A stretch of DNA of 64,000 bases. Origin: CAWBLP01 sp963789495 (GTDB lineage: Bacteria > Pseudomonadota > Alphaproteobacteria > Acetobacterales > Acetobacteraceae). Positions 34,893 through 44,465 of this stretch are shown piece after piece. Location: NCBI GenBank assembly GCA_963789495.1, contig CAWBLP010000023.1:76034-140033 (forward strand), read 5' to 3'. The number at the start of each line of letters is the position of its first letter. Positions within the stretch are counted from its first letter, which is position 1. Made by a program: the position numbers and the translations under genes. Under the pieces are notes generated by a model. The model saw only the letters and a program-made list of their open reading frames with translations, had not been told where the DNA came from and did not search any database.

Positions 34893-35762
34893 GTGATCAA
34901 GCCGCTCCGCAAAGCCGTCCTGCCGGTGGCAGGCCTCGGTACTCGATTCTTGCCCGCCACCAAGGCCGTCGCCAAGGAAATGCTGCCGGTGGTGGATAAG
35001 CCGCTGATTCAATACGCTATCGAGGAGGCGCGCGCCGCCGGCATCGAGCAGTTCTGCATGGTCACCGGCCGCGGCAAGACCGCGCTGGTGGAACATTTCG
35101 ACATCGCGTTCGAGCTGGAACAGACGCTGCGCGAGCGCGAAAAGACCGAGGCGCTGGCCGCGCTGCAGGGCACGCAGGTGGAACCGGGCTCGCTGATGAC
35201 GGTGCGCCAGCAGGTGCCACACGGGCTGGGCCATGCGATCTGGTGCGCTCGCGCCTTCATCGGCGACGATCCGTTCGCCATCCTGCTGCCGGACGACCTG
35301 GTGTTGGCCGATACGCCGTGCCTGAAGCAACTGGCCGACGCCTATGCGCAGACCGGCGGCAACGTCGTGGCGGTGACCGAGGTGCCGCCGGAACACACCA
35401 ACCGATACGGCATTCTGAAGATTGGCAAGGATGACGGGCATCTGGTCGAGGTGCAGGGCCTGGTCGAGAAGCCGGCGCCGAAGGATGCGCCGTCCAACCT
35501 GTCGATCATCGGCCGCTACGTCCTGATGCCCGAGGTCATCGCGCATCTGGCGCGGATGGAACGCGGCGCCGGCAATGAGATCCAGCTCACCGACGGCATG
35601 GCGCGGCTGATCGGCAAGCAGCCGTTCCATGGTGTCCGGTACCATGGAAAGCGGTTTGACTGCGGCGACAAGCTGGGCTTCCTCGAGGCGCAAATTGCCT
35701 ACGCATTGAAGCGGCCCGACCTGGCCGAAGCCGTGCGAGGTTTCCTGAAGAACTACATCTGA
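34893..35762 (+). CDS. galU: UTP-glucose-1-phosphate uridylyltransferase
   Basis: Makes UDP-glucose for envelope polysaccharides. 289 aa; the nucleotidyltransferase signature GLGTRFLPATKAVAKEMLPVVDKP is at residues 14-37, and the glucose-binding EKPAPKDAPSNLSIIGRYVL is near 196-215, with GNEIQLTDGM near 230. Start codon is GTG 34893 with AGGGAG upstream. Followed after 14 bp by the phosphohexomutase gene, so both are probably co-transcribed. Confidence 0.95.
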   Translation: MIKPLRKAVLPVAGLGTRFLPATKAVAKEMLPVVDKPLIQYAIEEARAAGIEQFCMVTGRGKTALVEHFDIAFELEQTLREREKTEALAALQGTQVEPGSLMTVRQQVPHGLGHAIWCARAFIGDDPFAILLPDDLVLADTPCLKQLADAYAQTGGNVVAVTEVPPEHTNRYGILKIGKDDGHLVEVQGLVEKPAPKDAPSNLSIIGRYVLMPEVIAHLARMERGAGNEIQLTDGMARLIGKQPFHGVRYHGKRFDCGDKLGFLEAQIAYALKRPDLAEAVRGFLKNYI

Positions 35763-35776
35763 GGTCCACCGGATCC

Positions 35777-37186
35777 ATGGCATTCTCCCACCGTTTCGAC
35801 CCGACGATGCTGCGGGAATACGACATCCGCGGCACGGTCGGCGGTACCTTGCATGAGGATGATGCCTTCGCCATCGGCCGTTGCTTCGGCAGCATGGTCG
35901 CCCGAGCGGGCGGGAAAACCGTCGCGCTGGGCTATGACGGGCGCTTGTCCAGCCCCGCCCTGGAAGCCGCCATCGCCAGCGGGTTGAGTGCCAGCGGCAT
36001 CGAGGCGCTGCGCATCGGATGCGGCCCAACCCCGATGCTGTATTTTGCGGCCACCACTGGCCAGACTGACGGCGCGGTGATGGTCACCGGCAGCCATAAT
36101 CCGCCCGACTATAACGGGTTTAAGATGATGCTGGGCCGCAAGCCGTTCTTCGGCGAGGACATCCAGCGCCTGGGTGAGATCGCGCTGACCGGCGACGTGG
36201 TGGACGAAACCGTGGCGCCGGAACGCAACGCCGATGTCAGCGCGGATTATGTCGGCCGCCTGCTGGCGGACTGGGATGGCGGCGACCGCCTGCTGAAAGT
36301 GGTGTGGGACAACGGCAATGGCGCTGCCGGCGCGGTGCTGGAACGCCTGCTTGCGTCCTTGCCCGGCGAGCACATCGTGCTGAATGGGGTGATCGACGGC
36401 CGGTTTCCCGCTCATCACCCAGATCCGACGGTGCCGAAGAACCTGGAACAGCTGATCGCGACGGTGCTGGCGCAGAAGGCGGATATCGGCATCGCATTGG
36501 ACGGTGACGCCGACCGGATCGGCGTGATCGACGACAGCGGGCAGATCATGTTCGGCGACCAGTTGATGGTGGTGCTGGCGCGCGACGTGTTACGGCAGCA
36601 CCCTGGCGCCACCATCATCGCCGACGTGAAGGCGAGCCAGGTGCTGTTCGACGAAGTCGTCCGCGCCGGCGGTAAGCCGCTGATGTGGCGCACCGGGCAC
36701 TCGCTGATCAAGTCGAAGATGGCCGAGATCGGTTCGCCATTGGCCGGCGAGATGTCCGGTCACATCTTCTTCGCCGATCACTGGTACGGCTTCGACGACG
36801 CGCTCTACGCCGCCGTGCGCACGCTTGGCATCGTCGCGCGCATGGATTGTGCCCTGTCGGCGGTGCGCGACGCGCTGCCGCATGTGGTGAACACGCCGGA
36901 GGTGCGCTTCGACTGTGACGACCGGCGCAAGTTCGCGGTGGTGCAGGAAGTGGCGGCGCGGCTGCGGGCCGAGGGCGCTTCGGTATCGGATGTCGATGGC
37001 GTGCGGGTGAATACCGCGGATGGGTGGTGGTTGCTGCGCGCCTCCAACACGCAGGCCGTGCTGGTGGCGCGGGCCGAGGCGACGACATCGGATGGTTTGG
37101 ATCGGCTGAAGCAGGCGCTGGTGCACCAACTCGAAGCGTCCGGCCTGGCATCTCCGGATTTCTCCGGCAGTCACGCCGGCCATTGA
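35777..37186 (+). CDS. Phosphomannomutase/phosphoglucomutase
   Basis: 469-aa phosphohexomutase (AlgC/ManB type), interconverting hexose 1- and 6-phosphates. The catalytic serine is Ser106 in TGSHNPPDYNG. The Mg loop DGDADRIG is near 241-248. GEMSGHIFFAD (about 330) and a C-terminal RASNTQAVLVARAEA phosphate-binding loop are present. It supplies glucose-1-phosphate or mannose-1-phosphate to GalU-type enzymes. The gene after it encodes a GT2 transferase, consistent with a polysaccharide or glycolipid pathway. Confidence 0.93.
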   Translation: MAFSHRFDPTMLREYDIRGTVGGTLHEDDAFAIGRCFGSMVARAGGKTVALGYDGRLSSPALEAAIASGLSASGIEALRIGCGPTPMLYFAATTGQTDGAVMVTGSHNPPDYNGFKMMLGRKPFFGEDIQRLGEIALTGDVVDETVAPERNADVSADYVGRLLADWDGGDRLLKVVWDNGNGAAGAVLERLLASLPGEHIVLNGVIDGRFPAHHPDPTVPKNLEQLIATVLAQKADIGIALDGDADRIGVIDDSGQIMFGDQLMVVLARDVLRQHPGATIIADVKASQVLFDEVVRAGGKPLMWRTGHSLIKSKMAEIGSPLAGEMSGHIFFADHWYGFDDALYAAVRTLGIVARMDCALSAVRDALPHVVNTPEVRFDCDDRRKFAVVQEVAARLRAEGASVSDVDGVRVNTADGWWLLRASNTQAVLVARAEATTSDGLDRLKQALVHQLEASGLASPDFSGSHAGH

Positions 37187-37258
37187 CTGTCGCTGGTCGG
37201 CGGGTGGTCGACAGATCCTGCTGCTGGTCCGAATTCAAACAGATGATGGTGTCGTTCC

Positions 37259-38473
37259 ATGTTGGATGAGCAGATCCGCCCCGGGGTGGCGCGTTCAATC
37301 CCGACCGATGCGTGCGAACTGACGATTCTGATGCCCTGCCTGAATGAGGCAGAGACGTTGGAGCGTTGCATTGTCAAGGCACGCGGCTATCTGGAGAGGT
37401 GCGGCGTTAACGGCGAAGTGGTGATCGCCGACAACGGCAGCACCGACGGGTCGCAGGCGATTGCGCAGGCGGCGGGCGCGCGCGTGGTACCCATCAGTGA
37501 GCGCGGCTATGGCAGCGCCTTGCTGGGCGGCGTACAGGCCGCACGCGGACGCTACGTGATCATGGGCGATTCCGACGACAGCTATGACTTCAGCAAACTG
37601 GAGCTGTTCGTCGAGCAGCTGCGAGCCGGTTACCAGCTGGTGATGGGGAACCGCTTCAAGGGCGGCATCATGCCCGGCGCGATGCCGCCGCTGCACCGCT
37701 ACCTCGGCAATCCCGTGCTCACCACCATCGGCCGGATCTTCTTCCACAGTCCGTGCGGCGATTTTCATTGCGGATTGCGCGGTTTTGAGCGGGAGGCGAT
37801 CCTGGCGCTGGATCTGCAGGCTCCGGGCATGGAGTTCGCCAGCGAGATGGTGGTGAAGGCCACGATCCGCGGACTGCGGATGACAGAGGTGCCCACGACG
37901 TTGTCACCCGATGGCCGTTCGCGCCCACCGCATCTGCGCAGTTGGCGGGATGGCTGGCGTCATCTGCGCTTCCTGCTGCTGTTCAGCCCGCGCTGGCTGT
38001 TCTTGTATCCCGGCTGTATGCTGTTCCTACTGGGCGCGTTGGGGATGCTGTGGCTGACGCCGCATTCCCGGCAGGTTGCTGGCATCACCTTGGACATCCA
38101 CACGCTGTTCTACGCCTCGGCCGCGATGGTGGTGGGCGTGCACTCGATCCTGTTCTGGGTGTTCAGCAAGACCTACGGCATACGGGAAGGCCTGATGCCG
38201 CCAGACCCCAGGTTCGGCGGCATCATCCGATCGGTGACGTTGGAAGCCGGACTGATCGTGGGCGGTATGCTGCTGCTGGTTGGCCTAATCCTGGGCATAC
38301 TCGCGTTGACGGCCTGGGGTCGGGTCGCGTTCGGCCCATTGTCGCCGGAAGCGACGATGCGCCTGGTCATCCCGTCCGGTACGGCCATTCTGCTGGCGTT
38401 CCAGATCGCCTACGGCGCGTTCTTCCTGAGCGTGCTGGAAATCCGCTCCAGCCGGAGCGTGGAAGCCGGGTGA
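37259..38473 (+). CDS. GT2-family glycosyltransferase, dolichyl-phosphate-mannose-synthase-like
   Basis: 404-aa transferase. The GT-A domain at residues 18-230 starts with LTILMPCLNEAETLERCI and has the DxD-like GDSDDSYDFSKLEL near 107. RFKGGIMPGAMPPLHRYLGN and GDFHCGLRGF are typical of polyprenyl-phosphate sugar synthases. The C-terminal third has four predicted membrane spans (about 243-265, 280-302, 330-355, 370-390). Likely transfers a sugar to an undecaprenyl-type carrier in the inner membrane. It is 72 bp after the mutase gene, in a sugar-nucleotide cluster. It ends 26 bp before the convergent ABC ATPase. Confidence 0.88.
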   Translation: MLDEQIRPGVARSIPTDACELTILMPCLNEAETLERCIVKARGYLERCGVNGEVVIADNGSTDGSQAIAQAAGARVVPISERGYGSALLGGVQAARGRYVIMGDSDDSYDFSKLELFVEQLRAGYQLVMGNRFKGGIMPGAMPPLHRYLGNPVLTTIGRIFFHSPCGDFHCGLRGFEREAILALDLQAPGMEFASEMVVKATIRGLRMTEVPTTLSPDGRSRPPHLRSWRDGWRHLRFLLLFSPRWLFLYPGCMLFLLGALGMLWLTPHSRQVAGITLDIHTLFYASAAMVVGVHSILFWVFSKTYGIREGLMPPDPRFGGIIRSVTLEAGLIVGGMLLLVGLILGILALTAWGRVAFGPLSPEATMRLVIPSGTAILLAFQIAYGAFFLSVLEIRSSRSVEAG

Positions 38474-38499
38474 GGCGCGCAGTGCTGTGCGCCTGTGCG

Positions 38500-39594
38500 C
38501 TACAGCAGTACGCAGTGTTCCGGCGAGAATGAGATGGTGACGGCGGCGCCTTCATCGAAAAGCTCGGTCGGCGGCCGGCGTACCAGCAGCTGGCCGGCCG
38601 GCCAGTCCACCAGATATTGGATGAAGTCGCCGTGGAACATGCGGCGATGGATGGTGCCCTGGATGGCATTCCCCTCGCCATTCGGCTCGCCCAGATGAAT
38701 GTAGGAGGACCGCAGCGCTACGGTCTTCTGGTTGCCGCGCGCGACCGGCGGGATGGCGACCTGCAGCGCCAGGCCTTCGGCCACCTGGAACCGTCCGGTT
38801 GCCGCAGGCCCGTTGCGATCGGTCAGCGTCCCCTGAATGATATTGGTAGAGCCGACGAAGTCCGCGACGAAAAAGCTGTGCGGCTGGCTGTAGATTTCCT
38901 CCGGCGAGCCGATCTGCTCGATCTTGCCGCCGTTCATCACGATGACACGGTCGGAGATTGCCAACGCCTCCTCCTGGTCGTGGGTGACGTAAAGCGAGGT
39001 GATGTCGAGCCGGCGCTGTAGCTCGCGTAGTTCGACGCGCATTTCCGCGCGCAGCTTGGCGTCCAAGTTGGACAGTGGCTCATCGAACAGCAGCACGTTG
39101 GGGGAGAAGGCGATGGCGCGGGCCACCGCGACGCGTTGCTGCTGGCCGCCGGACAATTTGGAGGCGGCGCGATCGGCATAGGGCCGCATCTGCACCAGGT
39201 CGAGCACGCGCAGCACGTTTTCCGTGACCTCGGATTTGGAGAGTTTGCGTACGCGCAGGCCGTAGGCGACGTTCTCGAACACCGACATGTGCGGCCAGAT
39301 GGCGTAGGATTGGAACACCATCGACACGCCGCGCTTTTCCGCCGGCAGGTTGCGGCGTTCCCTCGAGGAATACACCGTCTGGTTGTTCAATCGGATGGTG
39401 CCGCCGCTGGGCGTTTCCAGCCCGGCGATAGAGCGCAGCGTGGTGGTCTTGCCGCAGCCGGAGGGACCAAGCAGCGTGACCATTTCGCCGGCGGCGATCG
39501 CGAAGCTGACGCCGTCGACGGCGGGCACGTCGCCGTAGCGCACCATCAGGTCGCGCACCTCGATGCGCGGCCGCGACGCAGTGCCGGCGCTCAT
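38500..39594 (-). CDS. ABC importer ATPase (PotA/FbpC type)
   Basis: 364-aa ATP-hydrolysing subunit. Walker A is GPSGCGKTT at 43-51, the Q loop is MVFQSYAIWPH, the signature is LSGGQQQRVAVARA, Walker B is VLLFDEPLSNLDA and the switch His is in YVTHDQEEA. The C-terminal third (from about 240) is a TOBE-like regulatory domain. Overlaps the permease gene by 4 bp (ATGA). The system is of the ferric iron, polyamine or 2-aminoethylphosphonate importer class. Confidence 0.93.
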   Translation of the reverse strand: MSAGTASRPRIEVRDLMVRYGDVPAVDGVSFAIAAGEMVTLLGPSGCGKTTTLRSIAGLETPSGGTIRLNNQTVYSSRERRNLPAEKRGVSMVFQSYAIWPHMSVFENVAYGLRVRKLSKSEVTENVLRVLDLVQMRPYADRAASKLSGGQQQRVAVARAIAFSPNVLLFDEPLSNLDAKLRAEMRVELRELQRRLDITSLYVTHDQEEALAISDRVIVMNGGKIEQIGSPEEIYSQPHSFFVADFVGSTNIIQGTLTDRNGPAATGRFQVAEGLALQVAIPPVARGNQKTVALRSSYIHLGEPNGEGNAIQGTIHRRMFHGDFIQYLVDWPAGQLLVRRPPTELFDEGAAVTISFSPEHCVLL

Positions 39595-41264
39595 ATCGTG
39601 GCTCCGGAGACGCTTCTGGCAGCGCGGAACAGGATGGCGACGGCAATGAACATCATGGCCGTCTGCAGCAGGGCCATGGCGGCCGAGAGCTCGGAGCTGG
39701 CGCTGAGCCAGGAATTGACGATGGCGGGGGCTATCACTTTGGAGTTCGGTCCCATCAGGAAGATCGACACGCCGAGTTCACGAATGCCGGCGATGAAGAT
39801 CAGCAGCCAGGCGGCGGCTAGGCCGGGCCGCAGCAGCGGCAGCGTGACGGTGCGCATCTGGTAGGTCCAGGACGCGCCGCAGACGCGGGCACATTCCTCC
39901 AGGCTCTGGTCCACCTGCAAAACGACGCCGGCGATGGTGCGCAGGCCCAAGGGCAGGAAGACGGTGAAGTAGGCGATGCCGAGCAGCCAGAGGGTGCCAT
40001 AAAGCGGAATAGGAATGTTGATCCAGGCCCAGAGCAGGCCCAGACCAAACACCAGCCGTGGCACCGCCTGGGGCACCATGATGACGTATTCCATCGCGCC
40101 GCGGCCGGGGGTGCGTGAGCGGTAGATCAGCCAGGCCAGGACGCCGATGACCGGGACGCCGAGGGACGCAACGCTGATCGACAGGATCAGCGAATTGCCG
40201 AAGGCAGGCGCGAGCGAGCCCATCTGCAACGCGGTCTGATAATTGGCCAGGGTGAACTGTGCCTGCGAGAGGATGACCGTGGCGAAGCGCTCGAACGAGG
40301 TCAGCGTGAGTGCCGCGAGCGGCAGGACGACGGCGACGAAGATGTAGCCCCAGGCGATGGCCATCAATGGCCAGCGCAGTGCACCGACTTCCATTGCGCG
40401 CGGGCGGAATGCCTTGCCGGTGATCGTTGCGTAGCTGCCATGGCGCATGATCAGGCGGCTAATGCCGAGGGTGAGCAGCATGACGCCGAACAACGACAGG
40501 CCCATGGCGGCGGCGCGTCCGTAATCAGGCGGGAACGACAAGGTGGCTTCCCAGATCGCGGTGGTGACGACGAAGAAGCGGCCGGGGATACCCAGCACGA
40601 AGGCGGCGGCGAAAGATCCCAGCATTTCCGCGAACACGAAGATCGTGGCGCTGAGGACGCCGGGCAGCACTAGCGGCAGGGTGATGCGCAGCGCGGTGCG
40701 GATCTTGCCCGCGCCCATCACCCGCGAGCTTTCCTCCAGCGACGGGTCCATCGACTTCATCGAGGCGGAGATCATCACGAAGGCGACGGTGCCCTCGAAC
40801 AGCGCCATCACCCAGGCGATGCCATAAGGCGAGTAGATGTTGAAGAAGTCGCCGGAGATGCCGAACCAGTGCCAGATCTGGTTGATCAAGCCGGTTTTCG
40901 GTCCCAGCAGGACTCCCCATGCCATCGCGCCGATCAGCGGCGTCATATAGTAAGGCAGTTCCATCAGTCGCTCTAGCCGTTCCCGGCCCGGAATATTGGT
41001 GCGGGTCAGAATCCAGGCCTGCAGGAAGCCGAACAACACGGCGAGCACGGTCGCGATGCACGCCACCAACGCGGTGTTGGTAAGGATTCGTGAGTCTTCG
41101 ATCAGGTTGAGGTAGTTGCTGAAGCCGATCTCTTCCGGCGGGAAGATCTGCGGATCACCGGTGTTGAACGATTCGATGATCAGGAAGGCGAGCGGGTACA
41201 GCACCAGTGCGCCACAGCCAAGCAGCACCAGCGGCGTCACGATCAGGCGGGCATTGAAGCGCAT
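39591..41264 (-). CDS. ABC importer permease, fused double-length
   Basis: 557-aa integral inner-membrane protein with two halves of about six spans each, the fused permease type seen in FbpB/PhnU-like importers. EAA loops show as EESSRVMGAGKIRTALRITLPL (near 180) and EECARVCGASWTYQMRTVTLPLL (near 468), which contact the ATPase. Start ATG 41264. No solute-binding protein gene is adjacent: upstream is an NHL-repeat gene on the same strand, 209 bp away. The binding protein must be elsewhere or lost. Substrate unknown. Confidence 0.93.
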   Translation of the reverse strand: MRFNARLIVTPLVLLGCGALVLYPLAFLIIESFNTGDPQIFPPEEIGFSNYLNLIEDSRILTNTALVACIATVLAVLFGFLQAWILTRTNIPGRERLERLMELPYYMTPLIGAMAWGVLLGPKTGLINQIWHWFGISGDFFNIYSPYGIAWVMALFEGTVAFVMISASMKSMDPSLEESSRVMGAGKIRTALRITLPLVLPGVLSATIFVFAEMLGSFAAAFVLGIPGRFFVVTTAIWEATLSFPPDYGRAAAMGLSLFGVMLLTLGISRLIMRHGSYATITGKAFRPRAMEVGALRWPLMAIAWGYIFVAVVLPLAALTLTSFERFATVILSQAQFTLANYQTALQMGSLAPAFGNSLILSISVASLGVPVIGVLAWLIYRSRTPGRGAMEYVIMVPQAVPRLVFGLGLLWAWINIPIPLYGTLWLLGIAYFTVFLPLGLRTIAGVVLQVDQSLEECARVCGASWTYQMRTVTLPLLRPGLAAAWLLIFIAGIRELGVSIFLMGPNSKVIAPAIVNSWLSASSELSAAMALLQTAMMFIAVAILFRAARSVSGATI

Positions 41265-41473
41265 GGTCGGGATGGTTCAGGGGGCCGGGGATGCTGATGC
41301 CGACGACGGAGTCGCGACGGCGTGTAGCCGGAATGCGTGGTCGCGACACTGCTGTCGGTGTCCTGCGGTGGTCTTCAGAATCTGGCAGAGCGCTTGCCGC
41401 TGCTGCATCGCGTTTCCCCTGTGTGTCCGTTATCGTCAGTTCAGCACAGCCTGACCGAAGCGCAAAGCGGTGC

Positions 41474-42514
41474 TCAGCCGACACGCTCCAGCCGGCGGAT
41501 GCGATGGTTTTCGCTGTCGCCAATGTACAGCGCGCCATCCGGTCCGACGGTGGCGCCATGGGGACGCGCGAGCCCCGCCCGGAGCGCGGATCCGTGATCG
41601 CCGCCGGGTCCGGCCTCACCGGTGCCGGCGATGGTGGTGACGATCCAGCTCTGCGCGTCGATCATGCGAATTGCATGATTTTCGGTGTCGACGATGAAGA
41701 TGTTGCCCGCGGCATCGACGGCCAGTTCCTTGGGCGCGTTGAACACCGCGTGGCGTGCGTCATGATCGTCGCCGGCGTAGCCGCGCGCACCGGTACCGGC
41801 AACCGTCTGGATTATCCCGTCCCGCACGCGGCGTAGGCTGCTGCCCTGGCGTTCCTGGATGTACAGCGTGCCATCGGGCGCAAAGGCGACCGCGCGCGCA
41901 CCGAAAATGCCCGCGCGCTCCGGCGGGCCGCCGTCGCCGTCATGGCGTGCCTGGCCGGTGCCCGCGAAGGTTTCAATCGTGCCGGTCCGGAGATCGATCA
42001 CCCGCACGCGGTGATCGGCGACATCCGCGATGAACAGCCGTCGTTCGGCCGCATCGAGTGCCAGCCCGTTCGGTTCCGCCAGGCCAGCGGCGATGCAGGG
42101 GCCGCCATCCCCGCCGTATTTTCCTTCGCCGTCGCCGGAGAGGGTCGAGATGATACCATCGGTGTCGATCTGGCGGACGCGGTGGTTCAGCCGATCGGCG
42201 AAATAGATCGCGCCGGATTTCGCTACGACTACACCGTACGGTTCATCGAGCTGCGCCCGGGTTGCCGGGCCGCCGTCACCGGAAAAGCCGCGCTCGCCGG
42301 TGCCGGCGATCGTGGCGATCGTTCGGGTCTTCGCATCGACGCGTCGGATGCAGTGGTTGAACGTGTCGGAAAAAATCAGGCTTCCATCTGAGGCGAAGGC
42401 GAGATCGAAGGGATTGTTGAGCAGTGCCAGGGTCGCCGGTCCGCCGTCGCCGGCATAGCCCTGAGTCCCGCTGCCCACGACGCTGGTGATGACCCAGTGT
42501 GCGCTGCCTGCCAT
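41474..42514 (-). CDS. NHL-repeat (beta-propeller) protein
   Basis: 346-aa protein made of about six NHL repeats. Each unit has the pattern G-G-GPA...L-PFDLA...G-I-I-D-NHRIRRI; for example VVAKSGAIYFADRLNHRVRQI and AIRMIDAQSW. No signal peptide is seen. ATG 42514 has GGGGGAGA correctly placed; the long frame that continues to 43771 is a shadow of the 543-aa gene on the other strand. NHL propellers act as binding scaffolds or sometimes as lyases. It is upstream of the ABC permease on the same strand and divergent from the 543-aa gene. Confidence 0.87.
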   Translation of the reverse strand: MAGSAHWVITSVVGSGTQGYAGDGGPATLALLNNPFDLAFASDGSLIFSDTFNHCIRRVDAKTRTIATIAGTGERGFSGDGGPATRAQLDEPYGVVVAKSGAIYFADRLNHRVRQIDTDGIISTLSGDGEGKYGGDGGPCIAAGLAEPNGLALDAAERRLFIADVADHRVRVIDLRTGTIETFAGTGQARHDGDGGPPERAGIFGARAVAFAPDGTLYIQERQGSSLRRVRDGIIQTVAGTGARGYAGDDHDARHAVFNAPKELAVDAAGNIFIVDTENHAIRMIDAQSWIVTTIAGTGEAGPGGDHGSALRAGLARPHGATVGPDGALYIGDSENHRIRRLERVG

Positions 42515-42598
42515 AACGTGTTCTCCCCCTGGGCGTCTTCTTCCCCTGGGCGCCCACGATGGTTGTCGGGACTGGCGTGTCAAGCTTAGGATCGGACA

Positions 42599-44230
42599 AT
42601 GAGCAGACTGGAGGAAGCCGAGATGGACGCACAGACGCAGCGCGGCGAAGCATCCCGCCTCTACGACAGGCTGGAGGAGCGGATTCTGGCGCGCGACCAG
42701 GTGGCCGCCAGCCAGGTGTTCTACGATCTGGTCCGTGCCGGGCGTCCGCTGAACGAGATCGTCGCGGAAGGTGTGCGCATCCATGCACCGTACACGCATG
42801 TGCCGTATCACGAGCGGATCGACGACGGCTATCCGAATTTCGTGAACAACGACCATTGCCTGCTGAGTGCGCGTGCGACGATCAATCTGACCCGCATGCT
42901 GCCGGAGCATCTGGCGATGGCGCCGATGGCGCAGACGATCTGGTACATTCCTAGCGGGTTGGATATCTGGAACCAGAAGATCAACAAGGCGCCAGGCCAT
43001 TACACGCGGATGCGCGGCAATATTGGCACGGTGGAAGCACCGCCGGCGCCGGTTGCGCCCTGGCCGGACCAGGAGCCGCTGCGTCAGAGCGGCCCGCTGA
43101 AGGAGCGGCTGAACACCTGGATGACACTGGTGCATCGCGGCCAGGTGCTGGAGGCCTACCGGATCTTCCTCGGCCTGATGGAAGAAAAGGCCGATCGCAA
43201 GGAGGTGCTGGCGGAGCTGGTGTTTGCCGGGCTGATCGATGTGCAGGACCGGATGCTGTTCAACCGGTCCTACACGACCGGCCACAAGGCGTATCGCGCC
43301 CGTTCCACCGTGGAAATCGGTCATGCAATCGGCTGGGACGATCCGGCGACGCATCATGTGCTGTATGCCGGTGCATTGGATATGGCCGTGGGGCCACGCT
43401 GGTACTCGACCTACGAGATGGCGTGCAACATGGTGAAGATGCACATCGAGGGTGAGGCGTTGCATGCGGTGCCGTATGGCGGCGTGAGCGAGGCCGAACT
43501 CGCGATGCTGCGCAACAACCGGGAGCCGTTGAATCAGCAGGAATCGGCCGAACTGATCGAGGCGGTGATCCGACGGCACGAGCCGGAGAACCTGCATGCG
43601 GTAACAAAGCTGCTGCAATCCGGCAAGGATCCGCGCCGCATCCTGGATGTGCTGCAGATCGCCGCCGCGACGGTGGTGATGGAGACGCAGAATCCGAGCA
43701 ACTTCTCGATGCCGCATCACTGCTATGAGTATTCCAATACGCTGGCCTGGTTCTTCGATACGTTCGACCATCCGCGGCGCTTGCGGCTGATCTATCTGCT
43801 GGCGTCATTCCTCAACCAGGTGGCATGGCATCAGAGCGGTATCGGCGAGGTGCACCCGGTGATGATCCACCCGCCGAGCGGGGCGGATCGGATGACGGCG
43901 GGGCAGTTGCTGGATCGGGTGGAAGCGGCGGTTTGTGCGCTCAATGGGCAGGAAAGCCTGGACTGGACGCAGGCCTATCTGGACAATGTCGGCGATCGCG
44001 CGCCGTTGGTGCAGCGCATTGCGCTGGCCGCGACCAAGCTGGGGAACGATCCGCACAACCAGGAAATCGCCCAGTGCATGCTGATGGATTTTGGCACCAA
44101 TCAGCATCCCGAGCGTGACAAGCTGTTGCTGGCGGCAGCCTATCATACCGCGATGCATCGCAAATACGGTGACCCACTGGAACCGGCGCGTCGCTTTGGT
44201 CAGGCGATGGGGCTGGTGGAGCTGCAGTAG
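42599..44230 (+). CDS. Unknown 543-aa conserved-looking protein
   Basis: I do not recognise this family. The protein is mostly helical, soluble, no signal peptide. Landmarks are HAPYTHVPYHERIDDGYPNF near 63-82, a His/Tyr-rich motif SMPHHCYEYSNTLAWFFDTF near 370, and QVAWHQSGIGEVHP near 410. The paired His and Tyr clusters could bind metal or cofactor; questin-oxidase-like helical proteins are one weak possibility. It is divergent from the NHL gene (84 bp) and 235 bp upstream of the third TauD dioxygenase, so a shared oxidative pathway is plausible but unproven. Confidence 0.8.
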   Translation: MSRLEEAEMDAQTQRGEASRLYDRLEERILARDQVAASQVFYDLVRAGRPLNEIVAEGVRIHAPYTHVPYHERIDDGYPNFVNNDHCLLSARATINLTRMLPEHLAMAPMAQTIWYIPSGLDIWNQKINKAPGHYTRMRGNIGTVEAPPAPVAPWPDQEPLRQSGPLKERLNTWMTLVHRGQVLEAYRIFLGLMEEKADRKEVLAELVFAGLIDVQDRMLFNRSYTTGHKAYRARSTVEIGHAIGWDDPATHHVLYAGALDMAVGPRWYSTYEMACNMVKMHIEGEALHAVPYGGVSEAELAMLRNNREPLNQQESAELIEAVIRRHEPENLHAVTKLLQSGKDPRRILDVLQIAAATVVMETQNPSNFSMPHHCYEYSNTLAWFFDTFDHPRRLRLIYLLASFLNQVAWHQSGIGEVHPVMIHPPSGADRMTAGQLLDRVEAAVCALNGQESLDWTQAYLDNVGDRAPLVQRIALAATKLGNDPHNQEIAQCMLMDFGTNQHPERDKLLLAAAYHTAMHRKYGDPLEPARRFGQAMGLVELQ

Positions 44231-44465
44231 CGTAACGAGGGCAGTGGATTGCGTTCGTGGCCTGGTGACGGCTTGAATTTCTCGGTTCACCGGGGCTGCC
44301 GGTGATGAAGGCCTCGGACTGTAGGAGGTGAAGTCGCGGAATGCCGGGGCCTTCGCCGGGCACGACGTGGGGGTGCGGCACGACGTGGGGAGCCGGCATG
44401 ATGCCGTTGGTCGCTGTGATGAGCGGCCACCGCGATGACGAGATTAGCAACCAGGGACATTGCAC

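Noticed and set aside
42515..43771. N-terminal 420-residue extension of the NHL gene
   Set aside because: It is antisense to the 543-aa gene, has no NHL pattern, and ATG 42514 has a proper ribosome-binding site.
44340..44400. Two copies of ggcacgacgtgggg before the third TauD gene as an operator
   Set aside because: Spacing of 18 bp and the surrounding coding-like GC bias make chance or a small local duplication equally likely.
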